Shown here one piece after another: positions 47,301 through 60,038 of a stretch of 64,000 bases of DNA (the stretch's first letter is position 1; every line of letters starts with the position of its first letter). Origin of the DNA: Tubiluchus corallicola. Taxonomy: Eukaryota; Priapulida; Priapulimorpha; Priapulimorphida; Tubiluchidae. Below the pieces are notes generated by a model. It searched no databases. It was given only the letters and a program-made list of their open reading frames with translations, and was not told the origin of the DNA. The stretch covers positions 188,001-252,000 of the forward strand of contig JAQGDQ010000213.1 in the NCBI GenBank assembly GCA_030141605.1. Direction: 5' to 3'. Position numbers and translations under genes: made by a program.

Positions 47301-50300
47301 TTTGAAGTTTATTTAAACTGGCTTGATAAATTTTAAACTATCCATTAAAAAGAAATTTTAGTATAATCTTTTACTTTGTGCAAAGTTACTTGGTACAAAA
47401 CAACATGATCTTAGACATACATGTTCTTCCATCATTTTTACTTCTATTGATAACTTTGTCTTCGTCTCTGTTTCTAGAAGCCATAAATAATCCCAAACCT
47501 TTCGCATTTCAGTTACTTCCGAAAACGCGTTAGAAGATTCAGTTCACAGAGATAAGAGACAAGTTAGTGAACAAAGATTTCTTGGATCCTGTACGTATAC
47601 GTTGGGTTTTTGTTACGTTGCTAACTAATAATGTAACACATCAACATGTGAGCCACTTTCAGCTTTTAATGCTGTCAGCTTTTCGGTCTACCTGCTGGAA
47701 GTGTCTATAACTATATAACTGCTTACTGAATTTTGTTAATATTGGCACTACCTCATTTAGTTCTTTTATTATTTATGCACGGTAACAGATATATAGAAAC
47801 CCGAGCTTACCCGGTTAGTGTGGATACCAAATTTCTATCATATGTAAGAATATTGAGTAGTTGGCTTTTACCAAAGCTATTAAAAGTGCATTTATAACAA
47901 AGCCAATAAAACGTGGATTATACTTATTCACAATGCTCGTGTTATTGCTTGTGCAGTTTGACCTCTAATATCTAATAGCTATTGTTTGCTTGTGTTACAT
48001 CTTTCCCAGCTACCGTGCAAGTCGGTACTGCCCAATCTCTGGATTAATCGATCACACACAAGACAGAAAGTTTGTGATCGATTGGCGTATGACCACCTGT
48101 GAGCATAAGTGTGTCAGGGTCTATTGTTTTACAATGCAATATATATTCATCATTAATGCATCAACCAATTGAAAGTGAAGACTTGTTTTATAGATTTGTA
48201 ATTAATATTATAAGGTTGCTGATTTACATTAGTGGACTGCACACAGGTGAATAATTATCGACATCCAAGTTAATGAGAACGATCACGAATGTAGAGTTTG
48301 GCTATAGCCTATAAGTTTTTAAATGTTTGGCACCTGCTAATTTTACTAATTTATTTTGTCAGGCTATCATTGTTACATTCTTTTTTATATTTCGCCTGAA
48401 CATAAAATGAGTGAAACATTTACATAGTAGTTTCCAGAAGCAATTTTAAACTTCAGTTCGGTTCAATAATACATTTTAAAAGCAGAAGGCCTCATTAAAA
48501 TATCTTTAAATAAAAAGAAAATGAAAAAAATCTTGGCACTTGAATAGAAAAAAGTGAAAGCATTCATCATGTATTATAATGCTGCCTTTAAAATGGCAGG
48601 CACTGCTAACCTAAGAGCTTCAACAAAGCTGTCATTTTATCTTTTTTTTAACCTCAGTTGATACAGGATGTTTTGAAAGACCAAAGTGTCTAGCTAATGG
48701 AAGGACGAAAGATCCAGCTAACTGCAGAAACTTTGCAATGTGCACAGACGTGGGAACACCAAAAGAGACATACAACATCTTTACCTGTGGACCTCTTCTA
48801 ATTTACAATGAAGACAAGAAAACATGTGATTGGCCTGATACTGTTAGTATCGACCAACGCTGTACGTGTGGAGAGCTGGGCGGAGGTGAGAAAAAATATG
48901 AAACATAATTATGGGGGACAAAAATTCCAGGCCCACTTTCGTGTGGGTCAGCCCGGTAATACTATTAACCGATTAAAACTGATTGCGTACATTGCGCAGA
49001 GCATAATAAGGGCGTGTACACAAGCACCTGGAATGTGCGGCGACGCAAGTGCGATTCACCTAGCATCGGATCATACAAAATGTCTGAAACTTGCAACAGC
49101 TCCTAGTTTAGCAAAAATAAATAAAAACATTTCGTAGTTCATCCACTACATCATAAAATACACATTTTGGTATGACAGCGCTGGATGAACCTCCTCGTCT
49201 GAATCGTACCTGCGCGTAGGACCTGCACCGTCGGAGATTTCGCATGCGTGTATACTGGCTAATAGCTTCGATCAATGAATCAGTCAATCAATGAAAGCAT
49301 CATGTAAGATTTGTCCAGAGGTTGAAGTTTCAAAGAGTTAAACGATGTGCATGTCTGTTACTGCATTGTCAACTATGTGCTTTATTCTCTGTTATTTCTT
49401 GTACTTAACTGTAGTGTCCACTATTTAATTTCAGTAAGCTTACTTTGTAGTTAATTTTGAGTACTTTATGGATTATTCAATGATATAGTTCAGTCGTAGT
49501 ATATTTATTATATTTTTGAGTGTGCTTAATTTCTGTATGTCGAATGTGAGCAAATTTATCGAAGTAATAACATTTAGTGTTAAACTGAAGTGTTTTGCCA
49601 ATCAGCAAGCCGCCAATACAACAAACCAATTTGCAGCTTTCATCTAGACAAAATCTATATAAATCTCCCTATATTGATTTACAAGTATAGGCTCTTAACG
49701 TCCTATACGTTAAGTATCGTAAACGCCTTGAACTTTATATTTATTACTGTATACTTCTTTTGAACATGAACCCTGGTGCTGCATAATAGCACGTAATAAA
49801 ACTAACAAATACACTAGAGAAATCCTTTTTACACAATCTGCAGAAATCGAAAGCTACCAAAGCTAGCATAAATTAACATAAAATTTGTAAAGTGCAGAAA
49901 TGGTGTTATGGATTCCTGTTCTACTTGTAGTTACAAAGCAATTTCTCTCGCACTAAATATTCTAAATAGGCATAAACTTGAAGCAGAGCTGGTCCGCGGG
50001 TCATGGGTCACTTGATTCGCAGTTTTTGTTGGATCAAATGCCTGAGGGTCTGAAACCTGACCATGCGACCAACGAAAAACCTATATAATTATATTACTTA
50101 AAAAAGTGATATTTTTATTTTAAGTGAAACGTGGGATAAAAATAAAACTGTGTATAGATTACAACTTTAGTTTTTTGACTACAGTTAAAGTTTTGTCAGC
50201 GCAGTTATTCTAACCCTCGGAAATCACTGCTTTTGCTCTATGAAATCTGTTACATTCAAGTGATGCTGATGTCCATTCTTTAGAAATTTGAATGATTTTG

Positions 50301-53300
50301 CAGTTGTTCAGAAGCTAGCAATGTAAATGTCATCAGCATTATAAAGTTAAAACCGGATCAATAAGGGTCAATTCTGTTAGGACGCGGGTCATTTTATGGC
50401 TAGTGAGTCATTGGTGTGAGTCAGATTGGGCTTGGGTCGCGGTATCCATGGGCCAAGTAGGCGATGGGGTATACTTAGTAACCCTTTCTAAATCTGACTT
50501 GAGGTAGTTCTTAAGATCCTAACCAAACATGTTACCGCGCGTTAGATTTCCAAACACAATAACCTATATTCAGGTATTCGTTAATCTACCCTTGAAATAT
50601 AGAATACAGTATCAATCTAATTGCAATTTAATACAGTCGCTGCAAATGAAGTTTTAACGTGCTTTGTGGTACGCGTTTTACAGGGCATCCCTGTGAAGCT
50701 GAACCGATCTGCGTCAAAGAAGGCAACATGATCAACCCAAAGAATTGCAAGAACTTCATTTCTTGTGTCAATTATGGAACGCCTGTTGAGAGACAATACA
50801 TCCTGGACTGTCCTGAGGATCTGGTAAGAGATATATCTTTCCCCATTTTATGTTGTTGGGATTAGCTGCTTCGTAATTTGGTGTTGTTACATAAAAAGTC
50901 AATTTCGATCTAGTATGAAGACATGCGTAATACTTCCTAATTATAGGCAGTTATTACCGTGTAAGTGATTAATTAACTGGCCTCCAGTGAGCAAGCGAGC
51001 AAGTAAGAGAGTCATTCAGCCAGCGAGTTACCCAAAGAGTCACCCTGTCAAGTGTGGTTAATTAAATGCATTTTGAATGTATTAGACGCCCTAAACTATT
51101 AAATACTCTAATATTTACTAGTACAAGTTTGTGCAGGTAATTTAATGTATCATTTAGATGACACCTACAATACTTAGACAGTCAATCAAAAATTCGTTGG
51201 TTAGCCTGTAAGTCAGTTGGCCAGTTGCTATAGCGCATTATATGGCCAGTTATTCTGTTCTTGTTTATACGTAAATCAATACGCGTGTACGTTTATACGT
51301 ATTCATTTGGAAATTAACATTACTAATCAACTAGTCCAGAATTCAAAGCATTGGATTTTTTCTGCTTAACTGGCTGAAAATGTAGAAGGCCATTTTTTGT
51401 TTTCGTGGAATTCATTTCATGTTATTTAGAAAGCCATTTAGCGTTGCTACGGAATCCCTTTTATCATAAAAAATAGACTACAGAGTAACTCTATTCTGAC
51501 AGCATAATGTAAAAACTGGCGAAAACTTATTAAGGAGAAAGTGTTCGGCTACATCGCAGTGAGTAACCTGAAAAATCACCAGTATGCAACGTTACATAAT
51601 GTCATTATTTCAGAATCTAGCAATTTCTCTTCAAAATGTTGCGTTCTAAAGTTTAGTTGACACTGTTTTACGTCCTTCATGCACATGATTGGAAAAAAAT
51701 ACGTCTAACATCAGAAGTTTTTTTTAAAAGAGCAGCAATAGAGACGAATGCAGTGTTGCGAAGGTTAATATCTGCCATTAGCTGAAAGCAAAGCTAACTT
51801 GCAGACTTTAAAAAGTTCCACAGCAGACTCGTTTTTTAACAAAACAGTCAAAGTAAATGACGACGCCTTATTATAAGTAAATAAGCCAACCTACGAGTCT
51901 AGCCTTATCTTGAAACACGATAAGAAACATGTTTTTAATTAGCTGTTAACAGTTGTAAAAAAACGCACATACCGGTCGTATCCTTAAGCTGTAAAAGATC
52001 AGGAGAACAAATGAGAAAAAAATGACAATTGGCAGCAGAAGGACATAACTTTATAACCTGCTAATTACAATATACTTCATGTGGGTATTATTGACTGTCC
52101 AGTTACTTTTAACACAGAGGTCGAAAATTCACACTTAGAAATAATGAGGCACGCGAGACGTGCTTTTAACCAAAGAATCAAAATTAATAACAGTAATCAT
52201 TTATCAGTTTTCTACACAATGTCGCAGTTGGCGTATGTGGTTAAGTGTTGAAAGTCCGCTATTATTAAGCTGTTCTACCATTCCTTGCTGTCAGGGTCGT
52301 TGGCGCGTTTGGGCCACATTTCAGGCAATTTCGACATAATTCATCTCATATTAAATAACGTTCTAGGTCACTTTTGGAGCGATCAGTTTGCCTATTGTGC
52401 CTCAACGATAGCCTATTGTTGCTTACTTTCTGTTCTCGACCTATGAGTTGATGCTTAAACATGTATTTTACAAATCGAGTAATCGATCTTCTAAAACTTT
52501 GAAAAAATATATCTCTTTTTTCAGATTTTTTTCGATAATAAGTTATGGTGAGAGCATTGAGCTGAGCCTGAGTAGCATCTAAATTACCTGAAATATGAGT
52601 CCTAGCACGAATACCGAACTATTTTTTTTGTTTAAATTTTACTCATTTATAGCATGCAATGACTATCTCATACATTTCTTGAGTTCATTACGTAACAATG
52701 TAGCATTATGTAACAAATCACATAATTCGTCATTATGCAACAAATTTTACCTCATTATGTAACAATCATTGTGCACCAAAAATTATGCATTATGTAAGAA
52801 ATCAAGGTAGGATTGGTTGTGGATTTACCAGCTCGCGGATAAACAGCAGTGTGAAAATGCGTAACGTATTTAACCCTGACAGATCAGACTTCGGACAGTC
52901 AAAGGCCTAAGCCACAGACCAAACTAGAGTAGAACAGACCAAGCTGGAGCGAGGCCCACATCTAGAGCAGAAGGCAACTGACCCAATAATTAGACTAAAT
53001 CTAATCACCGACCACGATCAATCCTAGATTTGCCTATCTATTACATAATACATCATTTTGTTGTATAATGATTGATCCATAATAACGTAAAACTTTGTAA
53101 ATAATGACGAATTTTGTGGTTTGTTATATAATGCAGTATTTTTTGTTACATAATGCAGATTGTTGCATAATCAGCCTTTCGTTACATAATAAACCTGACT
53201 ATACGTCTGATACTGCCTTTTGCCCGATATATTTTATTCACTCATAACTAGGGTATAGGTGAGAAGTGACGGTATGTGTCTGGCTATGGAGTTAAGTATC

Positions 53301-55401
53301 ACTACGCCTGGTCAGTAATGGACGACAAAAAACAAAACTTCTGCAGCTGAACTCGTTTCATCTGCTACGTTCATTTACCTTGTTGAGGAAGGACACGCCC
53401 GAATGTGGCTAAAGCAATTCATTGATCCAGTGTTTCATATCAGCGAGTTATCATATATAATTAGCTAAGTTCCAGTGTCACTGCAGCATTTGAAGTTAGT
53501 AGTAAGCTTTGTTGCGGGGTACTAGAGTTTTGCTTGGGGTGGGCCGAAATGTAGTAAGAAGTGTGCCACAACAAATCCGCAAATTCCAAAATTCAAACAA
53601 CGACAAAAGGCACACAGATTTTTGTGGCAAATAGCTCACCAAAATATCTCTTCAAAATAAAATAATACAAAATGCAAAATAACCAAAAGAAATGAGCGAG
53701 TCGACAAACAAAAATATTTCTAACGTATTTCTCACAACAAATTACTTCTATCAACCAAGCTGGACAAAATCTGCAATCGAAAACGGAGAGATCACAAAAC
53801 TAATTAAAAAGATGAGCTTTTAGGGCATACATTTTACAGTGCAATACGCAGCGTGTGGTTTTAGTCACCAAAACAGATTCTTTTTTCGCATCGCATAGTA
53901 TTCTTCTGTGTTTTAGTTAAATACGAGCTTTAATAAGCAATTCATTTTTTACGACGACACGTCTAACTTATCAGTATGAGTATATCTCTTTCAGGTTTAC
54001 AATCACGAAACAGATGCATGCGACTACTACCGGAACATCGGAGAAGCACGATGTTTGTGTGGCGAATTCAAGAATGTCACAATCAACTCTTTCATTTCTA
54101 AAACAAGAGGCACTCCAAAACCACCTCAAACCACTAGACGAACAACCACAGGGATGACAACGCCCACGACTGCTAGTACTACATCATACAGAAGAGGTAT
54201 GCAATGTCCAAGTTATAGTAAAGTACGCGCTTACACCGGACATTAGCTTACAGTTAAAATGCGCGTAATAGAAACAATGGTTTAATTATAAGTAAATAAT
54301 ATATATAAGTAAATATATAAGTAAATATTTAAAGTAAGAGAAAGCAAGTTATTAGGCAAATGTAGAATATAAACTCTACATATCTTAGCAAATCGATAGC
54401 TAGATATACATCTGGATATCTGAATTATTAAATCGTTCAATCGTATCACTAACAATCACTAATCTATTCAAAAGGATGCTAATCCTAGTCTATATGGAGG
54501 CGTAACGTGTCCTAATTAGTCGACTTCTCAAGTAGGAATGTCCATGAGCCAGAATCAATGCAGGTGTTTCCAGTACCCGCATCTACTGAACTCAAAGCTA
54601 AATTGTCATACGCTGTTGTACGCTATCATGAGTTTTAGGAGTAAATGTTTTGCTAAAACAAAACCATTTTAGTGTGTATTATTAGTACACACTTTAAAAA
54701 TTAAAACAAACTGAACTTTTGAAAGTTTCTAAGCCAAAATATCTAAGTTGGAAAAAAGTGCGTTAATTATTGATCTTGATTTCGCGGGAACCTAATGTGT
54801 CAATAAAAGGGAATAGGAAGGCAAAGAAAAAAAATAAAAGCTGAAAAGAAAGTGAAAATATGCGCTCCAAATCTTAATTTTGAAGGTGGTTCAAGATGCA
54901 CCAGAAAACCAGTATGCACCGACAATGGAATTATCCCTGATCCCAGAAACTGCCAGAGCTTCATCCAATGTTTATTCTATGGAACCCCAAATGAGAGGCA
55001 ACAGGAATTTCACTGCAGCGGCGACTTGGTAAGAAAAATCCATTTAATTTACAAAATTTTTAGTCGTCTTCATCTCTTTAACACACATTTAATACTAGTT
55101 TCCCTTTTCTCAAACTATTGGCGACTGTAAGTTTAATTTTGTTGTTGGTAAAGACAACAAACTGCGACTCTACAGATAGATTCTTAAATATTTGAAACAT
55201 TTTGACACTACTTCAAGTAAATCAAATATTATTGTTAGCTATATAAGGTATGTTTCCATCAAATGTTATAATCAGTTTATTTGGGGACTGTCTGTACGTA
55301 GTTTTTGTTTTTAGGTTTACAATTCTAGGCGTAACGCGTGCGATCATTACAAACCAGAAGGTGCAGTGAGATGCCGATGCGGCGAATTTGACAAGTCTTG
55401 A
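44297..55401 (+). CDS. Secreted protein with three 8-Cys chitin-binding-like (CBM14/peritrophin-A) domains
   Basis: Seven exons: 44297-44345, 47513-47590, 48658-48885, 50684-50823, 53995-54196, 54886-55028 and 55315-55401. They total 927 bases, i.e. 308 residues plus stop. Residues 1-16 form a signal peptide (MTMMNYLLLLPAVIVA). RDKR at 29-32 is a furin-type site. Cysteine domains span 47-113, 122-187 and 237-302, each C-x5-C-x11-C-x5-C-x14-C-x12-C-x10/11-C-x-C. The inner six cysteines follow the peritrophin-A/CBM14 order, known for chitin binding in peritrophic matrices, cuticle and some immune lectins. A Thr-rich linker lies between domains 2 and 3. The second Cys interval (11) is slightly shorter than usual, and each domain has two extra cysteines, so chitin binding is likely but not certain. 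Confidence 0.85.
47513..47590 (+). CDS. Chitin-binding gene exon 2: propeptide with RDKR site
   Basis: The acceptor is TCGCATTTCAG and the donor is GGATCCT|GTACGT, 78 bases, phase 1-1. It encodes an acidic stretch, then HRDKRQVSEQ. Confidence 0.7.
48658..48885 (+). CDS. Chitin-binding gene exon 3: complete cysteine domain 1
   Basis: The acceptor is TTTTTAACCTCAG and the donor is GGCGGAG|GTGAGA, 228 bases, phase 1-1. It carries a whole 8-Cys domain on one exon, unlike domains 2 and 3. Confidence 0.85.
49983..50480. other. GGGTC-rich stretch, possible degraded transposon
   Basis: Within intron 3 of the chitin-binding gene, GGGTCA/GCGGGTC words cluster at both ends (near 49995 and 50375-50440). 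This is compositionally unlike the surrounding AT-rich DNA. The start CAGAGCTGG resembles some hAT ends, but no matching inverted end was found. Confidence 0.25.
50684..50823 (+). CDS. Chitin-binding gene exon 4: first part of domain 2
   Basis: The acceptor is GCGTTTTACAG and the donor is GATCTG|GTAAGA, phase 1 to 0. It holds five cysteines and the NCKNFISC/NYGTPVERQ segment. Confidence 0.85.
52686..53155. mobile_element. Fold-back/MITE-like element with long inverted arms in intron 4
   Basis: The left arm (~52686-52805) and the reverse complement of the right arm (~53036-53155) align at roughly 75% by eye. Both are built from repeated CATTATGTAACAA-type blocks and share ATTCGTCATTAT and CAATCATT segments in the same order. 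About 230 bases of unrelated sequence separate the arms. More copies of the motif continue outward to about 53200. No open frame is present. Confidence 0.65.
53995..54196 (+). CDS. Chitin-binding gene exon 5: end of domain 2 and Thr-rich linker
   Basis: The acceptor is TCTCTTTCAG and the donor is AGAAGAG|GTATGC, phase 0 to 1. It begins VYNHETDACDYY, closes the domain with CLC, then continues into a mucin-like TTRRTTTGMTTPTT linker. Confidence 0.85.
54886..55028 (+). CDS. Chitin-binding gene exon 6: first part of domain 3
   Basis: The acceptor AATTTTGAAG|GTGG is weak but phase-correct; the donor is GACTTG|GTAAGA. It parallels exon 4 residue for residue (NCQSFIQC, YGTPNERQ). Confidence 0.82.
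55315..55401 (+). CDS. Chitin-binding gene exon 7: end of domain 3 and stop
   Basis: The acceptor is GTTTTTAG. The exon encodes VYNSRRNACDHY, then CRCGEFDKS and TGA. It parallels the start of exon 5. Confidence 0.85.
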   Translation, partial: VYNSRRNACDHYKPEGAVRCRCGEFDKS

Positions 55402-55421
55402 AGCAGGAGAATACGAACAAA

Positions 55422-55427
55422 AATAAA
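55422..55427 (+). terminator. Poly(A) signal AATAAA, chitin-binding gene
   Basis: This hexamer is 21 bases after the stop; a second one at 55528-55533 would give a more usual 3' UTR length. One of the two is likely used. Confidence 0.5.
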
Positions 55428-55661
55428 TAGTTCACCAACTCTGTTGAAAACTTCTCAGACAATTTTCAAATTATAAAACTTATTTCTGGCGGAAAAAGAC
55501 ACGTTTCAAGGGAGATGACTTATATTTAATAAATAATGAAACTCAGAATAATGCAATCAAATGTGAATTTTCGTGCTTGGCGTTTTAAACTGACAGGAAT
55601 GTAACTCTAACAATTATAACTCTAGCGAAAAATTACAAAATATTGTAAAGGTATGGGGTGT

Positions 55662-55798
55662 TCATAAATGAATGAATGAATGAATGAATAAATGAATGAA
55701 TGAATGAATGAATGCGTGAGTAAGTGAGTGAGTGAGTGAGTGAGTGAGTGAGTGAGTGAGTGAGTGAGTGAGTGAGTGAGTGAGTGAGTGAGTGAGCG
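55662..55798 (+). repeat. (GAAT)n-(GAGT)n compound microsatellite
   Basis: GAAT units change to GAGT units near 55718, just downstream of the chitin-binding gene. The antisense Ser-Leu-Thr-His frames are spurious. Confidence 0.97.
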
Positions 55799-55799
55799 A

Positions 55800-58690
55800 A
55801 TTAATAAACAACAAATAAACGAACGCCGAGCAAGTAATGAAATGGGCGAATAAATAAGCAAGCAAGTGAGATTGCGAAAGATTGCGAAACATAAAATGAA
55901 TTGAAAAAAATACGATAAATAATTTATAAAATGTGTAATGCCAAATGACTATTATTTACGTTTGGAAAATTTTTAGGCAGCAATTTTTAGCTAATTTTGC
56001 AAATTTTTAAGCAAGTAATTGCGAAAAGTAACATTGCTGTTCATATCAACAGAGTCTGGTTACACGCATACAAATTTCACGTTTTTTAATAAGCGAAAGT
56101 AGCGTGAAGGTGTTTGCAGGCAAGAACTGGTGTGCATAATGATGAAAATGTCTTTGTCTTTGCCTGTCAATGATATTTAACTACTTTATTATTTGTAAAT
56201 TAAGTCATAATTTAGTTTTGCGTAATTTACATTATCCTAAGCTTTATTAAATTTTTAAGGGCTAATAATCTCTCTGCCTTTCTTAAAAATCGTGTATTCA
56301 GAAAATTTATGTCTGAATATGTGAAGGTCAATGTACGAAGCTTTTCTTGAAACATATGGAAAGTCATCATGTAATAGGTATTGTAAAAAAGAAAGAATGC
56401 TCTTTTTTGCTTGGCCGCAATTTGGCACTTGAAAATTTATATTTGATTTGAGTTTTTTTTTGTTTTAACGTTTATATTTCTCATGATATTGATATTAATA
56501 TATATGATCATCATTATATTATTAATATATGAATTTCTTATGAGTGATATTATAAATATGTTGTGTTATAATAGCATCTTTATTATAAATCTTTGTCTCA
56601 CTTGATGATGTTAAAAGATTTACCATCATCGTTTGTCTCACTGCCTACAATGTGTGTGCGTGTGTACCTGCACATGAAACTTACCAATTGGACATATTTG
56701 GTTTGTTGATGACGTTGTAACATATTGACGAAGACATACAGTGAGCCACAATTTTAGCACTTTATATCTAGGCTACTTGTGATTATAAACATTCAGTGTA
56801 GATGTGTTTCTCACTTAATTAATATAACATTCAATCGTTGACTATAATTTGGACTATACTCTATGTATATGTTTTGCAATTAGAAGCATAATCTGTAAGT
56901 GAATTCACTGCGAGACATGAAAAAATTAGCTATTGTAGTATTAAGTGGTAGCTATATAATATTCACTATGTGTTTGATCACACAAATAGTTATTGAATAT
57001 AAACAGTGCAACTTCATTAGTTAGATTTGCATTCAATTTTTTTGTATAGCATGTTAGATTGGAGGAATATAAAAAGACGTACACAATAGTGCGGCAAAGG
57101 CTCATCGTCTGCAATGAACGCATTATGACAAACAAATATTGTATTGGAAACATCTAATTTCTGTTTTCATATACTGATAATCTGTAATTTTAATGAATAT
57201 TTCAGCACTCAACAGCAAAGGCAACTTTTTAAACGGTTATGGCGCGACCAGAATCTTGTTACAGTCAATGATAATTGCCCCGTAAAGCACTTTCTAGATA
57301 TTTTCATAGCAAATAAGAAAATAATAACCCTTGGTCACGTTCAAAAGTAATGTATATACATCTTGTTTCGATGTGTCGCAACTTTCCTAGCAGCTATTTT
57401 CTCGACAGCCACCTATCCATTTATAAAGCATACCTGGCGTTGTTTTACTTCGTTGCTAAGTTCACTCCGTGACAAATCAGTTTTCTATTTGCCTCTTACG
57501 TAAAAGATAACACTGGTAACACATTTTCTCGGACAAGGTAAAATATGTGGCCAAAGCTTATTAAAGCTTTTACAGCACTGTCGTAATAATATGATTATGT
57601 ATAATAACAGTTAAGCACAGAAAAGTTGACCTAAGGCTTGTAAACTAAATTTGAAGTATTTGCATACATACAAGTATTGCGGTTTGGATTAATATATTAA
57701 AATGCAACATTCTGAGCCCCAGTAGAGTTAATATCTCACATACGAATATCTTTCATCAGTTTAACTTCATCCATTATTATTTTATTTAGAGCACAGTGTT
57801 GTAAATTATATTCATATTAATATCATGTTTTATTGTTTCTTTATATAGCCACTTGATTACAAAAGCCGAACATTAATTCGAATCTATAGATACTCTGGAT
57901 ACCATAGTGAAAGTATTTATAGCATTACTTACAATGCATGCCCAATGGCACTCAGGTTCATAAATTAGGGTCACAAATCATTTCACTTTTTGTGTTATTT
58001 CGGAGAATGCTCCGTATATTAATTTTCTGCTTTCGCTTTCAGACGACGATAGGCATGTGCCTCCTTTAATTATTAATTTACTCCAATACGATGTAATTAG
58101 GTATTTTTCTAGATATCAACTCGATCGCTCTGTAACACCTTGCGACTGACACCAACCGCTTCAGCGGAACTATAGTAAATTAATAATGAACAATACCCCT
58201 GTGAATTTGCATTATTGGCTTAAGTGAAATTTTTTTGTGATATTCAATAAAAGCTGTGCAACACATAAATTCTTCTTTTTTCACAAGGTTGAAAATGTTC
58301 GCAGTGATGAAACCATCTTGCTATATTGGTCTTGCGTCTTGGTTGTGGAATGAATGTTGTGTTTTATGTTCGTAGGCCATTTATTTCGTTTGCCTATTTC
58401 TTTCTAATTTATTCGTTCGTTTGTTCGTTTCGTTCATTCTTTATTTCAGTCATTCATTAACATACTACGCATTCACACACTGAATGAAAAGCAATCGAGC
58501 TATAACAGGACCGTGGATTGTTTACTGGTTCTCTTCTTATATACAACTGCAGATATGAAAATTTTAAGACATCGTTGAGAAATGAATTTCTTAGCTATAA
58601 CTTATCAGTTAAAGTTAAAGCAGGTAATCGTTGATAATGGGTTACTGTACGTGTACCGTTTGACGTCGTAATAAATGAATACAGTACTAA
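55800..58690. other. Intergenic between the chitin-binding and pentraxin-like genes
   Basis: AT-rich, no exon supported; a weak TTCN tetranucleotide patch at 58405-58455. Confidence 0.5.
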
Positions 58691-58700
58691 TACGGAAGCC

Positions 58701-58708
58701 ATTTATAC
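58701..58708 (+). promoter_or_regulatory. Possible TATA element of the pentraxin-like gene
   Basis: ATTTATAC lies about 95 bases before the ATG, with TTGCACTC, an initiator-like pyrimidine/A sequence, about 27 bases downstream. Position and motif only. Confidence 0.3.
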
Positions 58709-58799
58709 AACACAGAAACCAGTTCGTTGCACTCACGATCAAAGATTGTCGGATACTTCCCGTGAGGAGGGTGCTGATTTTACTTAAAATTCAGCCACG

Positions 58800-58851
58800 A
58801 TGAAAACTGTTTGTGCAGGAGCCATAGTGAGATTTCTTTCTGTTGTTTGTG
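58800..58851 (+). CDS. Pentraxin-like gene exon 1: signal sequence
   Basis: The ATG is followed by MKTVCAGAIVRFLSVVC, ending GTTTGTG|GTAAGT in phase 1. The leader continues into exon 2 (VWWSVQVTEA). Confidence 0.7.
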
Positions 58852-59955
58852 GTAAGTTCACAACATTTTTCCTTTGCTTGCTTGTTTAATTGTTATTTGG
58901 CGCATGCAGTAAGCCCACTTACGGTCGCCTCATTAACCATTAGTAGTTATTGCTAGAGTTGCATAGAGCAAAACTGAAAAGTCTTTAATTTATAAACACT
59001 ACAACAGAGCAAAAAGCAGTATTCAAGAAGACAAGCTCTGTAAAGAAACTTCTTGTTAACTATTTTGCAGTATGGTGGAGTGTCCAGGTGACTGAAGCTG
59101 ACGACGATGAAGACAAGCGTAAGTAATATAATAAGCATTGCTGCCGAGTTTCATTTTTATTAGGAAAGAATAACTCGAAAGACGTTGTCATAGATTTTCT
59201 TAAAAGTGAAATAAGTTCCGTTGCAAATCATTAATATTTCAGGTTGTGCCGCTTCCTTCATATCTTATGATTTGGGATTTACCTCGATGACGTCATATGG
59301 AAGACTGGAATTTGCACCTGTAAATCAACCACCTGAGGGTCTGCCTTCTTGCACTGTGCTGTTTTGGGTAAGGACCTTCGAGCGGTACCGTACCCTGACC
59401 ATCCTGTCGTACGCCACAATGAATAACGCCAATGAATTTTTTCTGCGATTCGTCAGTGTCCAAGAAGCGGACCCACTGGACAACTTGAAACTGACCATTG
59501 GACCTGTCACAGAGTAGGTATATATTTACCAATTTTTCGGGCTGATGGTGTTAATTGGTATAGTAATGTGATTTTTAGAGCATGCTTTGCTGCATAATGT
59601 TTTAATTTGAAGATGGTCTCTACGACATGTCATTTAAATGCACTTAAAGCCTGATGCAGTTTCATATTGCCTGTTTATGTACTTGAGGCTATAAACTACA
59701 ATTAAAATAATTTCAATCAGACCAATACGTGGTCTAATTAAAGGAAGACATTTCTCGGGAAAAATATGAACACGAACAATGTCAAAGTTATACATATTAC
59801 TGAACTTATTTGGTACGTTTCAGTTCCCCTGGCTGTAGGTGAAGTTGGATGCCAGGGCAGACGAAACATGCCAAATAACGGTCAGTGCCGTAATGTTTTT
59901 TTTATATCGCTGGTGTCCTTATACAATATTGTTATTATTATTATTATTATTATTA

Positions 59956-60038
<83 letters not shown>

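Noticed and set aside
48808-49137. 109-residue frame starting inside chitin-binding exon 3
   Set aside because: It is out of frame with the cysteine domain and reads through the donor at 48886.
59824-59880. 57-base segment with good acceptor (ACGTTTCAG) and donor (GTCAGT) in pentraxin-like intron 3
   Set aside because: In the phase required by the flanking exons it contains a TGA; the direct exon 3 to exon 4 join keeps frame and the family sequence.
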